DNA from: CAZOOK01 sp964581385
Lineage (GTDB): Bacteria; Pseudomonadota; Gammaproteobacteria; Nevskiales; Nevskiaceae
DNA length: 64,000 nt
Reading direction: 5' to 3'
Assembly: GCA_964581385.1 (NCBI GenBank)
Contig: CAZOOK010000003.1
Location: forward strand, 1 to 64,000
Numbering within the stretch: the stretch's first letter is position 1; each line of letters opens with the position of its first letter. The position numbers were made by a program, and so were the translations under genes. This document shows positions 9,074 through 19,633 of this stretch, in pieces. Under the pieces are notes generated by a model, which was given only the letters and a program-made list of their open reading frames with translations, was not told the DNA's origin and did no database searches.

Positions 9074-10114
9074 TCACTTGCTTTCCGTTGGCGCCAACAA
9101 CCACATCGCGTCTCCATAACTGAAGAAGCGATAGCGCTCGCGCACCGCGTGCGAGTAGGCACACATCACGCGTTCGTGACCCGCGAATGCGCACACCAGC
9201 ATCAACAGCGTACTTTCTGGCAGATGGAAGTTGGTGACGAGCGCGTCAACCACGCGAAAGCGATAGCCTGGCGTGATGAACAGACACGTCTCACCGGCAG
9301 CCGCGCGCACGACACCGTCGGCCGCAGCCGCGGATTCGAGCGCGCGCACGCTGGTGGTGCCGACGGCGATGACTCGTCCGCCTTTGACGCGAGTCTGATC
9401 GATAGCGTCGGCAAGCGAGGTGCTGATCTCATATCTTTCTGCGTGCATACGATGATCGGCAAGATTGTCGACGCGTACTGGCCGGAAAGTACCGGCGCCG
9501 ACGTGCAGCGTTAGCGTCTCGATATGTACGCCACGCGCGCGGATCTGTTGGAGCAGCGTTTCGTCGAAATGCAGCCCGGCGGTCGGCGCCGCCACTGCGC
9601 CGGGCACACGCGCGAACAGCGTCTGGTAGCGCTCGCGATCGCTTGCTTCATCGGCACGTTCGATATACGGCGGCAATGGAATATGGCCGGCACGTTCCAG
9701 CAACTCCAGCACGGACTCATCGCCGATCACGGCAAGGCGATAAAACTCACTCTCCTGTCCCTGCACCATCAGCTGCGACTGAGCGCCATCGATACGCAGC
9801 GTCATCCCTGGTTTCGGCGCTTTGCTCGCACGCACTTGTGCAAGAAATTCGCGATCGTTGGTTACTCGCTCGACGAGGATTTCAATGCGTCCACCGGTTT
9901 CCTTCTCGCCAAGCAACCGCGCCGGGATCACCTTGGTATCGTTGAACACGAGCAGATCGCCGGGCTCCAGTAGCGATGGCAGATCGCGGATCATGCGATC
10001 GCTCACAGCGGCGCCAGGTCTGACGCACAGCAGGCGCGATTCACCACGCCGGTCAGGCGGACGCTGCGCGATCAGTTCGGGCGGCAGCTCGTAATGAAAA
10101 TCGGATAAACGCAT
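9074..10114 (-). CDS. queA: S-adenosylmethionine:tRNA ribosyltransferase-isomerase
   Basis: Adds the ribosyl moiety of SAM to preQ1 at tRNA position 34, forming epoxyqueuosine. The 346-residue protein starts with the family hallmark MRLSDFHYELPPELIAQRP and contains LLVFNDTKVIPARL, 'VAAPTAGLHFDETLL', 'VGAGTFRPV' and 'TNFHLPESTLLMLV', so it is full length. In many gammaproteobacteria queA is followed by tgt-yajC-secD-secF; here the downstream neighbour is a secreted-protein gene, so the usual cluster is broken. Confidence 0.96.
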   Translation of the reverse strand: MRLSDFHYELPPELIAQRPPDRRGESRLLCVRPGAAVSDRMIRDLPSLLEPGDLLVFNDTKVIPARLLGEKETGGRIEILVERVTNDREFLAQVRASKAPKPGMTLRIDGAQSQLMVQGQESEFYRLAVIGDESVLELLERAGHIPLPPYIERADEASDRERYQTLFARVPGAVAAPTAGLHFDETLLQQIRARGVHIETLTLHVGAGTFRPVRVDNLADHRMHAERYEISTSLADAIDQTRVKGGRVIAVGTTSVRALESAAAADGVVRAAAGETCLFITPGYRFRVVDALVTNFHLPESTLLMLVCAFAGHERVMCAYSHAVRERYRFFSYGDAMWLLAPTESK

Positions 10115-10197
10115 GAACGCGCGATTGTAAGCCCGCAGTTATGGGAAATACCCGTAGCGCGATGTGACGCAGGGAAGGAAGGCTGCGCGGCGGCTAT

Positions 10198-10225
10198 ATT
10201 CTTTCAGCCGAATTCTTTCAGCCGA
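10198..10225. repeat. 14-bp perfect tandem duplication upstream of queA
   Basis: ATTCTTTCAGCCGA occurs twice head to tail (10198-10211 and 10212-10225), between the queA start and the stop of the membrane-protein gene. It may be a replication-slippage product in the queA leader or promoter; no function is evident. Confidence 0.8.
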
Positions 10226-10263
10226 GCTGCGCGGGGCCGCGCACCGACGAACCTGCGTCGTTC

Positions 10264-10677
10264 TTACCAGAACTCTCTGCGTTCGCGGGTGCCGGGAAAC
10301 AGGCCAAGCAGATGCAGGTGGGATTTGTGTACCGCACGCGGTGAAATGATCAGCAACCACGCCACCATCGCTGAGAAAAGAGCTGATGTGGTCGGCGCGA
10401 TGATCTGCAACGCATCGTTGTAGATATGCGCAATGCCATGGGCATCGAGCTGTCCCGAAAATGCCATGATGCCCGGGGCAACCAGGGTCGACAGTATCGC
10501 GATGGTCCGCGCACGTTCGTTGAGTCGCTTCAAGCGGTCAGTAACGGATGGGACCTGACGCCGCACGTAGAGCAGCAGGCTGCTTTCCATCCATTGTGTT
10601 TCGGACGAAAGCCACGACAGCAGCACAACCGCGATCAGCGAATCGACCAGTATGGGTAATCCGGCTTCAAAATCCAT
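10264..10677 (-). CDS. small membrane protein of unknown function
   Basis: A 137-residue protein. ATG at 10677 (MDFEAGLPILV) is preferred over a farther upstream start because AAGGACA precedes it at good spacing. A hydrophobic N-terminal segment (about 6-22), a basic amphipathic stretch 'RRQVPSVTDRLKRLNERAR', and two further hydrophobic segments (about 56-75 and 88-110) suggest three membrane passes. The C-terminus is basic and cytosolic-looking. I do not recognise the family. It is about 145 bases downstream of the DEAD-box helicase gene, and whether they are cotranscribed is unclear. Confidence 0.6.
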   Translation of the reverse strand: MDFEAGLPILVDSLIAVVLLSWLSSETQWMESSLLLYVRRQVPSVTDRLKRLNERARTIAILSTLVAPGIMAFSGQLDAHGIAHIYNDALQIIAPTTSALFSAMVAWLLIISPRAVHKSHLHLLGLFPGTRERREFW

Positions 10678-10821
10678 GACCCTGTCCTTACTGCGCTCCG
10701 AAACGCCCGAACCGTGACGGCGAAACATGGAGGTGAAATATCCCCAGAGCTGAGGATATTGTCAGATTATCACTGATCAGGCCATACGACATTATGGGCA
10801 AATAGGGCCGGATCGCACGGG

Positions 10822-12690
10822 TCAGCGGTCGGTGCGTCCTGGCTTTCCGCGCTTGGCGTTCGCGTGAGGTTTCGACGGCGCCAGCACCGGGCGGCTGATG
10901 CGAAGCTGCCGTCCAGATACCCAAACCTTTTGCAGAGCCTTGAATACCTGTTTGGGCATGCCGGCCGGCAGATCGACGAAACTGTGATCTTCGCGGATAT
11001 CCACGCGGCCGATGTATTGACTCTCCAGCTCCGCTTCGTTGGCAATGGCGCCGACAATGTTGCCCGGCTGCACGCCATGCGCATGACCGACCTCGATGCG
11101 AAACGTCTCCATCGGTACCTTTTCATCTTCATCGTCTTCCTGCGCGCGCTTCTTTTTGTGCGGTGCGGCAGATGATTTTTCGGCGGGTGACGCTTTCGGT
11201 GGCACCTTGAATTCATCCGTATTCACCTTGTCGAACAAAGGTGCACGCGGCTTCGGTGCGGCAGGAATCGCGGGGGATTTTGCGGCCGCGGTTTTGGCAG
11301 TAGCAGTAGCAGTAGCAGCAATAGCTGGACTCGGCGCAGCGGTCACCTTTTCCTTAGCGAACCAGAGCGGCTTATCGCCTTGCGCAAGAAATGCGAGCGC
11401 GGCCGCGATGTCCACGGCAGGTAAGTCGTGTTCCCGCTCGTATTGCTCGATCAACGCGCGAAACGGCGTACCCTCGCCCGCGGCAACGGCGTCCGTGATG
11501 CGCTGCTTGAACCGCGTGATGCGCTGCTCATTGACTGCTTCTGCCGTCGGCAAATCCATCGGTGTGATGCTTTGACGGGTCGCACGCTCGATGGCGCGTA
11601 GTAGATGCCGCTCGCGTGGCGCGATGAAAAGGATCGCTTCGCCGCTGCGACCCGCGCGGCCGGTACGGCCGATGCGGTGGATATAGGATTCCGGATCGGT
11701 CGGAATGTCATAGTTGATTACATGTCCGATGCGCTCGACATCAAGACCGCGCGCCGCAATATCGGTAGCGACGACGATGTCGATCTGCCCATCTTTGAGT
11801 CGCGCGACCGTGCGCTCGCGTTGTTTCTGCTCCATGTCGCCGTTGAGCGCGGCGGCGGCGTAACCGCGCGCTTCCAACCGCTCCGCCAGCTCGGCGGTTG
11901 CCTGCTTGGTGCGCGTGAAAACCAGCATGCCATCGAACGGTTCGACTTCCAGAATCCGCGTCAGCGCATCCAGCTTGTGAGTGCCACTGACCATCCAATA
12001 GCGCTGACGAATATTAGCTGCCGTCGTAGTCTTGCCCTTGATCGTGATTTCGGTTGGATCACGCAGATAAGTTTGCGCGATACGACGAATTGCCGACGGC
12101 ATGGTTGCCGAAAATAAGGCGACCTGCCGCTGCGGCGGCGTCTGCTGCAGGATCCATTCGACATCCTCGATGAAGCCCATGCGCAGCATCTCGTCGGCCT
12201 CGTCGAGCACCAGCGTGCGCAAGGCATCGAGCTTGAGCGTGCCACGCTTCATATGGTCGACCAGGCGGCCCGGCGTGCCGACCACCACGTGTGCGCCGCG
12301 CTTCAGCGCGGAAAGCTGCGGTCCATAACTTTGTCCGCCATAAATCGGTAGCACATGAAATCCATTCAGGTGCATCGCATAGCGTTGGAACGCTTCCGCG
12401 ACCTGGATTGCGAGTTCGCGCGTCGGCGCCAGCACCAGCGCCTGCGGCGCGAGGCGATTGAGCGCGATCGCGGAGAGGATCGGCAGCGCGAACGCCGCCG
12501 TCTTGCCAGTACCGGTCTGCGCCTGTCCGAGCACATCGCGCCCTTCCAGCAGCGGTGGAATCGTCGCCGCCTGGATCGGTGACGGCGATTCGTAACCGAC
12601 ATCGGTCAGCGCCCGCAGCAGGGGCTCGCCCAGAGCCAAGTCACGGAAATGGAGACCCGCAGCTGCGGGGACGGAAGATTCTGACGGCAT
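10822..12690 (-). CDS. deaD: ATP-dependent DEAD-box RNA helicase (DeaD/CsdA type)
   Basis: RNA helicase of the cold-shock/ribosome-assembly type, 622 residues. The helicase core shows the Q motif (GYESPSPIQAATIP), motif I AQTGTGKT, Ia PTRELAIQ, II DEAD, III SAT and VI HRIGRTGRAGR. After the core comes the CsdA-type dimerisation region, then a low-complexity Ala/Thr/Lys/Pro linker (about residues 455-530), and a C-terminal DbpA-type RNA-binding domain (about 530-605) with 'ETFRIEVGHAHGVQPGNIVG'. A basic tail ends the protein. The linker is encoded by a short trinucleotide-like repeat (around 11296-11330). The gene is flanked by the icd and small-membrane-protein genes and is probably monocistronic. 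Confidence 0.93.
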   Translation of the reverse strand: MPSESSVPAAAGLHFRDLALGEPLLRALTDVGYESPSPIQAATIPPLLEGRDVLGQAQTGTGKTAAFALPILSAIALNRLAPQALVLAPTRELAIQVAEAFQRYAMHLNGFHVLPIYGGQSYGPQLSALKRGAHVVVGTPGRLVDHMKRGTLKLDALRTLVLDEADEMLRMGFIEDVEWILQQTPPQRQVALFSATMPSAIRRIAQTYLRDPTEITIKGKTTTAANIRQRYWMVSGTHKLDALTRILEVEPFDGMLVFTRTKQATAELAERLEARGYAAAALNGDMEQKQRERTVARLKDGQIDIVVATDIAARGLDVERIGHVINYDIPTDPESYIHRIGRTGRAGRSGEAILFIAPRERHLLRAIERATRQSITPMDLPTAEAVNEQRITRFKQRITDAVAAGEGTPFRALIEQYEREHDLPAVDIAAALAFLAQGDKPLWFAKEKVTAAPSPAIAATATATAKTAAAKSPAIPAAPKPRAPLFDKVNTDEFKVPPKASPAEKSSAAPHKKKRAQEDDEDEKVPMETFRIEVGHAHGVQPGNIVGAIANEAELESQYIGRVDIREDHSFVDLPAGMPKQVFKALQKVWVSGRQLRISRPVLAPSKPHANAKRGKPGRTDR

Positions 12691-12840
12691 TACGGCACCT
12701 TGGGGGGAACAGGGCCCCGCGCAAGCGCGGAAGTGGCTGGAGCGGAACAGCGGAGGATGCGGCGCATCTTACCCGCTTGCGCCGCTACGCTGTCAGCAAA
12801 TTTGACCCATGGGGAACCGGATGCTGTAACGTCTTGGCGA

Positions 12841-14607
<1,767 letters not shown>

Positions 14608-14884
14608 GGGATACGAACTCCTCGTTCGGTGCCTGGCGCCCGCAAGTGATGCGGGGCCATTTTATACCGTTATACCGAGCCTGCGTCTCAGAGAGAGGTC
14701 GGAACTGGGGGCAAATTTCAAAGCCGCTGAGCGAAGGACTTGTGGCCAAAACCGATCCGGATCATTACGATGCCGTCATACCCATTCGCCGTCAGGCGTC
14801 GGATCGGGCCCGGCAGATCCTGCCGGGAAGAAAGCCCTATCCTTATGCGCCACTGAGCCTAGAAACCAACGGGAGCCTCGACCC

Positions 14885-15850
14885 ATGGATTTGCTGCAGT
14901 CAGCATCGATGGCATCGGACGCAGAGTTCGATCGCATCGTCCGCCTTGTGACGCGCACGCTTGACGTTCCAGCGGCGGTGTTCGCAGTCGTCGATCTCGA
15001 ACGCCAGTATTTCAAATCCAGCCACGGTCTCGTAATTGCCGAGAATCCACGCAACGTCGGCCTGTTCGGGCAAGCGATGCTCTCCGAAACCCCGACTGTC
15101 TGTGAAAACGCCGCCTTCGATCCGCGTTTTCGCGAACATCCTTTGGTCACGGGACATCCTGGAATCCGATTCTTCGCCGGCGTCGCGGTACGAAATCCGG
15201 ACGCGTTGACGATCGGCGCGCTGTGCGCGGTGGATCTGCGTCCTCGGACGATGTCCGCGAGCGTCGTGGAAGCGCTGGTCGATCTCGGCGCGCTGATCGA
15301 GCGCGAGCTAGTGTTGCGCTCACTGATGCGCAAGGACCCTCTGACAGGCTTGCGCAACAGCAGCGACTATGAAACCGAACTCGATCGGGAATGGCGCCGG
15401 GCGCGGCGCGGCAATCATCCATTGACGGCCATGATCATCGACGTCGACCGGCTCGGTGAATTCAACGATACCTTCGGTCACGCGCATGGCGATCGCGCCT
15501 TGCGCGAAATCGGAGAAATGCTGCTGCAACGCTTCCGCCGTGGCAGCGATCTACTGATCCGTATTGGCGGTGATCGCATCCTCGCCCTGCTGCCGGATAC
15601 CGATCTCCGCGAAAGCCAGCGCATGGCGGAACTCACCCGGACCGATGCACGGCACCTCGAACTCGGAAACCCCAATACCGCTTCCTCATTGACGCTCAGC
15701 ATCGGCTGCGCGACTGCTTGCAAGGAAACGGGCTATGAATTCGGCTGCGACGGATTGATTGCAAAGGCTACCGAAGCGTTGAAAGCTGCCAAGCAATTGG
15801 GTGGAGACCGCATCGTCCAGACCGACTTCGCAGTCAAAACCACGACTTAA
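14885..15850 (+). CDS. GAF-GGDEF protein with altered active site (GGDRI)
   Basis: A 321-residue cytosolic protein. Residues about 10-145 form a GAF domain (C-terminal 'FFAGVAVRNPDALTIGALCA'). Residues about 150-318 form a GGDEF-type domain with intact 'DPLTGLRNSSDYE', 'DVDRLGEFNDTFGHAHGD' and 'LTLSIGCA'. The signature reads RIGGDRILAL in place of GGDEF: the third position (Asp) is kept, but the next Glu and Phe are replaced by Arg and Ile. Loss of that Glu usually abolishes diguanylate cyclase activity, so it may be a sensor, a GTP binder or an inactive cyclase. ATG at 14885 fits the GAF N-terminus; a farther upstream in-frame start would overlap icd. A GGDEF-EAL gene follows on the same strand. 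Confidence 0.85.
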   Translation: MDLLQSASMASDAEFDRIVRLVTRTLDVPAAVFAVVDLERQYFKSSHGLVIAENPRNVGLFGQAMLSETPTVCENAAFDPRFREHPLVTGHPGIRFFAGVAVRNPDALTIGALCAVDLRPRTMSASVVEALVDLGALIERELVLRSLMRKDPLTGLRNSSDYETELDREWRRARRGNHPLTAMIIDVDRLGEFNDTFGHAHGDRALREIGEMLLQRFRRGSDLLIRIGGDRILALLPDTDLRESQRMAELTRTDARHLELGNPNTASSLTLSIGCATACKETGYEFGCDGLIAKATEALKAAKQLGGDRIVQTDFAVKTTT

Positions 15851-15994
15851 AACAGCCTTTCCTCCGTCTAAACCGCCAGAATGCCTCATCTTGCAGTCAT
15901 TGGCCGGCAATTGCCGGCATCGTGCTTACTCAAGACTTTGATCGCACGGCCGAAAAGAACTTAGTGCCAATTCGGCAGTGGTTCAGATCTCGAC

Positions 15995-17275
15995 GTGCGA
16001 CGTTCCGGCTACGCTCAAATTATCAAGGAACTCGAAAGCTGGCACAGCGATACGCCGGCGGCGATGTTCTATGTGGATATTCGCGGTCTGCGCCAGATCA
16101 ATCGCATTGCATCCCCGGCGGCGACGGAAGCCTTGGTCGCCACAGTGGCACGGACCATGAAACAGTGGGCGGGCACAAATGGTGTCGCCGGCCGTCTATG
16201 GAGCGGCGAATTCGTTGCGGTCAAAGCCATCGATCATGCGCAAGGCGCCCTTGAGGAAGCCACCAAGCTGCGCAGCACTCTGACCGAACTCAAATATGCC
16301 GGCGCCCACGGGGAAGTTGCGCTTTCGGTGTCGATCGGTGTGGTACCGACACGCGCCGGCTTGGCTTGGGCCGACTTGATCAGCCAGGCAACGGACGCCT
16401 GCGATGGGGCCAAAGAACGCGGACTTAACCAGATTTCGTTTCACAACCCGGGCAAAACGGAAGATCGCACGGCGTTGACCGATGAACGCAATGTCGCCGA
16501 GTTCCGCCAGTTGCTCAATTCCGGCGCATTGTCGCTGCATCCGCAGCCGATCATGGCCATCAGCGGACGCGAACCGCGCATCGCCAAGGCAGAATTCCTG
16601 CTGCGCATCGACCGCAACGGCGTTTACACGCCACCTCCGCCCGGCATGATCGAAGCACTGGAACGTAGCGGATTCTCAAGTGAACTCGATCATTTTTCAT
16701 CGCGTTTTGTGTTGGGCTGGCTGCTCGACAACCCCGGTGTCCTCGATCACGTGACCGGCGTATCGCTGAACCTTTCCGCGAGGTCATTCGTGGACGGCAT
16801 GTTCATGAGTCGTCTGTTCGATGACGTCAAGAACGCGCGTCTCCCGCGCGGAAAGCTCGGCTTTGAAATCACCGAAACGGCCGCCATTCAGAATCTCGGC
16901 GTCGCCGCAGAAATCATCGAAGATTTCCGGTCGCTGGGCTGCCGCTTCAGCCTCGACGACTTCGGCGCGGGACTATGCTCGTTCGGCTATCTGCATTCGC
17001 TGCCGGTGGATGAGGTGAAGATCGACGGACGCTTCATTCGTGAAATCGCGCAGAATTCCGTCACGCAGAAGATCGTGAGAGCGATCCATCAGGTCGCGCA
17101 CGCGACTGGCAAGTTGACTGTCGCAGAATTTGTCGACGACGTGCGCAAGCTCGCTGTTCTTCAGGACATGGGCTTCGACTATGCACAGGGATGGCTGTTC
17201 TATCCGACGGTCCACCCCGAAAAATTTCTGGAATTGATCGGCATGAAAAAACCGCGTCCGCAGGCGGTCTTCTGA
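15995..17275 (+). CDS. degenerate-GGDEF/EAL cyclic di-GMP phosphodiesterase
   Basis: A 426-residue protein. Residues about 1-155 are a reduced GGDEF domain with SGEF in the signature position (RLWSGEFVAV), so cyclase activity is unlikely. Residues about 170-420 are an EAL domain retaining the main catalytic positions: ExLxR as EFLLR, Asn in 'SLNLSARSF', Glu in 'FEITET', DDFG, Lys in 'VKIDGRF', Glu in 'VAEFVDD' and Gln in 'YAQGWLFY'. It is therefore probably an active PDE-A. GTG at 15995 is the only usable start after an in-frame stop at 15962. It lies 144 bases after the GAF-GGDRI gene. A small inverted repeat (CACACCG/CGGTGTG) follows the stop before convergent pgi. Confidence 0.85.
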   Translation: MRRSGYAQIIKELESWHSDTPAAMFYVDIRGLRQINRIASPAATEALVATVARTMKQWAGTNGVAGRLWSGEFVAVKAIDHAQGALEEATKLRSTLTELKYAGAHGEVALSVSIGVVPTRAGLAWADLISQATDACDGAKERGLNQISFHNPGKTEDRTALTDERNVAEFRQLLNSGALSLHPQPIMAISGREPRIAKAEFLLRIDRNGVYTPPPPGMIEALERSGFSSELDHFSSRFVLGWLLDNPGVLDHVTGVSLNLSARSFVDGMFMSRLFDDVKNARLPRGKLGFEITETAAIQNLGVAAEIIEDFRSLGCRFSLDDFGAGLCSFGYLHSLPVDEVKIDGRFIREIAQNSVTQKIVRAIHQVAHATGKLTVAEFVDDVRKLAVLQDMGFDYAQGWLFYPTVHPEKFLELIGMKKPRPQAVF

Positions 17276-17308
17276 ACACACCGGTTTACGGTGTGGGTTC
17301 GGCTTGGA

Positions 17309-18940
17309 TCAATCGCGGACCGTAATTCTGGCAATCAGCGCCTGCGTCGAGGGATCCAGCTCGGGTGCCGTACCGCCGGTCATCGCACCCAGGATCCGGC
17401 CGGCGATCTGCTTGCCGAGTTCCACCCCCCATTGATCAAAAGCGTTGATGTGCCATATCACGCTCTCCACGAACGTGCGGTGTTCATACAAGGCCAGCAG
17501 AACACCGAGATGATGCGGGTCGAGCCTCGGCAGCAGCAGCGTGTTGCTCGGACGATCGCCCGGAAATACGCGATGCGAAATCGCGCTCTCGAGTTCGGGG
17601 CCCGCCAAGCCCTTCGCGGACAGCTCGGCGCGTACCGCGATTGCATCCTTGCCGCGCATCAACGCCGCACTCTGTGCCAGGCAGTTCGCGATCAGCGTAC
17701 GCTGAGCATCATGATGTTCATGTCCTGCATCGAGGACGAGGATGAAATCCACCGGATGTATCGACGGCCCCTGATGCAGCATCTGGAAAAAAGCATGCTG
17801 CGCGTTGGTCCCGATATCGCCCCATAGCGCCGGACTCGTCGCATAATCCACCGGCATGCCGTCGCGGTCCACGCGCTTACCATTGGATTCCATTTCGAGC
17901 TGCTGCAGCCATCCCAGGAAGCTATGCAATCGTTGCGAATATGGAATAACGACCTGGGTTGTTGCGCCAAGAAAATTGATATTCCACATTGCCAGCAGCC
18001 CCAACAGCACTGGCAGGTTCTGTTCCAGCGGTGCCGTGCGGAAGTGCTCGTCCATGGCATGCGCACCGGCGAGCAAAGCGCGAAACCGCTGTGATCCCAG
18101 CGCGACGACGATCGATAAACCCACCGCCGACCACAGTGAGTAGCGGCCGCCAACCCAGTCCCAAAATTCGAACATTCGATCGGCGGCAATCCCGAACTTC
18201 CCGACTTCGTCGCAATTGGTCGAAACCGCGACAAAATGGCTGGCAACGGCTTCTTCGCCGAGCGCCGCGACCAGCCAGGCTCGCGCAGCGCGCGCGTTAA
18301 TCATGGTTTCCTGGGTGGTGAAGGTTTTCGAGGTGATGATGAACAGGCTGGTCGCCGGATCAATGTTTTTCAGCACATCGAGCAAATCGGTGGCATCGAC
18401 GTTAGCGACAAAATGAGGTCTGGGTCCATCGACTAGCGAAGCGAGTGCGTCGCAGACCATACGCGGCCCGAAATCGGAACCGCCAATGCCGATATTGACC
18501 ACGTCCCGGAATTGTTTTCCGGTGTGACCCCGCCGCTCACCCGCACGGACCGACTCCGCAAACTGAGACATGCGATCGAGAACGCTCGACACGCCTGGCA
18601 TGACGTCCTCACCATCGATCCGCATCGGAGAGTCGGGCGGATTCCTCAGTGCCATATGGAAAACTGCGCGGTGTTCCGTGGTATTGATTCGTTCGCCCGC
18701 GAACAAGCGCCTGATCCATTCCGAAAGATCGCAGCGCCGGGCCAACGCGAACAAGCTCTTCAGTGCATCCGCGTCGATGCGTTGCTTTGAGTAGTCGAGA
18801 AACAACCCCTCCGCTGCGCAACCGAAATCACGAACGCGGTTGGGATCCGCATCGAAGAGAGCCATGATTCGGCTACGGCCTAGCGAGTGGGCGCTTCGTT
18901 CCAGTGCGCGCCAGGCAGCGCTTTCGGTAAGAACGGACAT
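17309..18940 (-). CDS. pgi: glucose-6-phosphate isomerase
   Basis: Interconverts glucose-6-phosphate and fructose-6-phosphate in the cytosol. The 543-residue protein is the large bacterial/eukaryotic form. It carries PGI signature 1 in 'WVGGRYSLWSAVGLSI', the substrate-binding 'GIGGSDFGPRM' and 'TSKTFTTQET', and the C-terminal 'INAFDQWGVELGK' with the conserved QWGVE(L)GK. It lies downstream of panD on the same strand, separated by a hairpin, and converges with the GGDEF-EAL gene. Confidence 0.96.
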   Translation of the reverse strand: MSVLTESAAWRALERSAHSLGRSRIMALFDADPNRVRDFGCAAEGLFLDYSKQRIDADALKSLFALARRCDLSEWIRRLFAGERINTTEHRAVFHMALRNPPDSPMRIDGEDVMPGVSSVLDRMSQFAESVRAGERRGHTGKQFRDVVNIGIGGSDFGPRMVCDALASLVDGPRPHFVANVDATDLLDVLKNIDPATSLFIITSKTFTTQETMINARAARAWLVAALGEEAVASHFVAVSTNCDEVGKFGIAADRMFEFWDWVGGRYSLWSAVGLSIVVALGSQRFRALLAGAHAMDEHFRTAPLEQNLPVLLGLLAMWNINFLGATTQVVIPYSQRLHSFLGWLQQLEMESNGKRVDRDGMPVDYATSPALWGDIGTNAQHAFFQMLHQGPSIHPVDFILVLDAGHEHHDAQRTLIANCLAQSAALMRGKDAIAVRAELSAKGLAGPELESAISHRVFPGDRPSNTLLLPRLDPHHLGVLLALYEHRTFVESVIWHINAFDQWGVELGKQIAGRILGAMTGGTAPELDPSTQALIARITVRD

Positions 18941-18963
18941 TCGTGGCGGTTCGGAAAGTTAAT

Positions 18964-18992
18964 GAAGCCCAAGCTTAACCAGCTTGGGCTTC
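18964..18992 (-). terminator. hairpin between panD and pgi, probable terminator
   Basis: A perfect 12-bp stem (GAAGCCCAAGCT with AGCTTGGGCTTC) around a 5-base loop. On the minus strand it is followed only by ATTAACTTT, so the T tract is weak. It would reduce readthrough from panD into pgi. Confidence 0.55.
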
Positions 18993-19047
18993 GAATCGCC
19001 AGAATCGTGCCCGCCATGCATGCGGGCACCGCGCGCCGGGTATTACG

Positions 19048-19428
19048 TTACGCGGCTTGCACCGGGATGGTGTTGGCCGTGCGCGTCACGCGATTGGTTT
19101 CGTCGAGGTAGATCAGCTTCGGTTTATGCGTACGGGCTTCGCGGGCTTCGATGGCGCCGTAGGTGCAAATGATGATGCGATCACCGACTCGTGCTTTGTG
19201 CGCGGCGGCCCCGTTGATCGAAATCACGCCGCTGCCGTCTTCGGCACGGATCGCGTAGGTGGTGAAACGTTCACCGTTGCCAACGTTGTAAATCTGGATT
19301 TGTTCGTACTCGTGAATGCCGGCCAAGTCCAGAAGGCGACCGTCAATCGCGCAGGAACCCTCGTAATCAAGTTCGGCGTGCGTTACGCGCGCACGGTGCA
19401 ATTTGCACTTGAGCATCGTCAGTTGCAT
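19048..19428 (-). CDS. panD: aspartate 1-decarboxylase proenzyme
   Basis: Makes beta-alanine for pantothenate from aspartate. The 126-residue proenzyme has the self-cleavage site Gly24-Ser25 in 'YEGSCAID', which generates the pyruvoyl group on the alpha chain. The conserved 'NGERFTTYAI' and 'GDRIIICTYG' are also present. It belongs to the pan cluster, but a gap of about 200 bases separates it from panC upstream; that gap contains two 26-bp direct repeats that may be regulatory. Confidence 0.96.
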   Translation of the reverse strand: MQLTMLKCKLHRARVTHAELDYEGSCAIDGRLLDLAGIHEYEQIQIYNVGNGERFTTYAIRAEDGSGVISINGAAAHKARVGDRIIICTYGAIEAREARTHKPKLIYLDETNRVTRTANTIPVQAA

Positions 19429-19458
19429 GAGAAAAATCCTACTTTTTTAATTGATCCC

Positions 19459-19533
19459 GGGCGGCCCACCAAGACATACACCCGACATCGAGCGACTGAA
19501 CATCTGAGGGCGGCCCAATAAGACATACGCCCG
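19459..19533. repeat. pair of 26-bp direct repeats upstream of panD
   Basis: GGGCGGCCCACCAAGACATA plus CACCCG (19459-19484) recurs at 19508-19533 with three substitutions (23 of 26 identical). The start-to-start distance is 49 bases, close to five helical turns, and the first copy ends about 30 bases from the panD ATG. This spacing fits a pair of protein-binding sites or a small duplication; neither is proven. Confidence 0.7.
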
Positions 19534-19633
19534 TTTCCGACACCCTCCTGGCGTACGGCTCCTCTTCGACTAAAGTTTAACCACCTTTTCGCCCGCCGCC
19601 AACTCTAGCGGTTTATCGGTAAAACATACTGTT

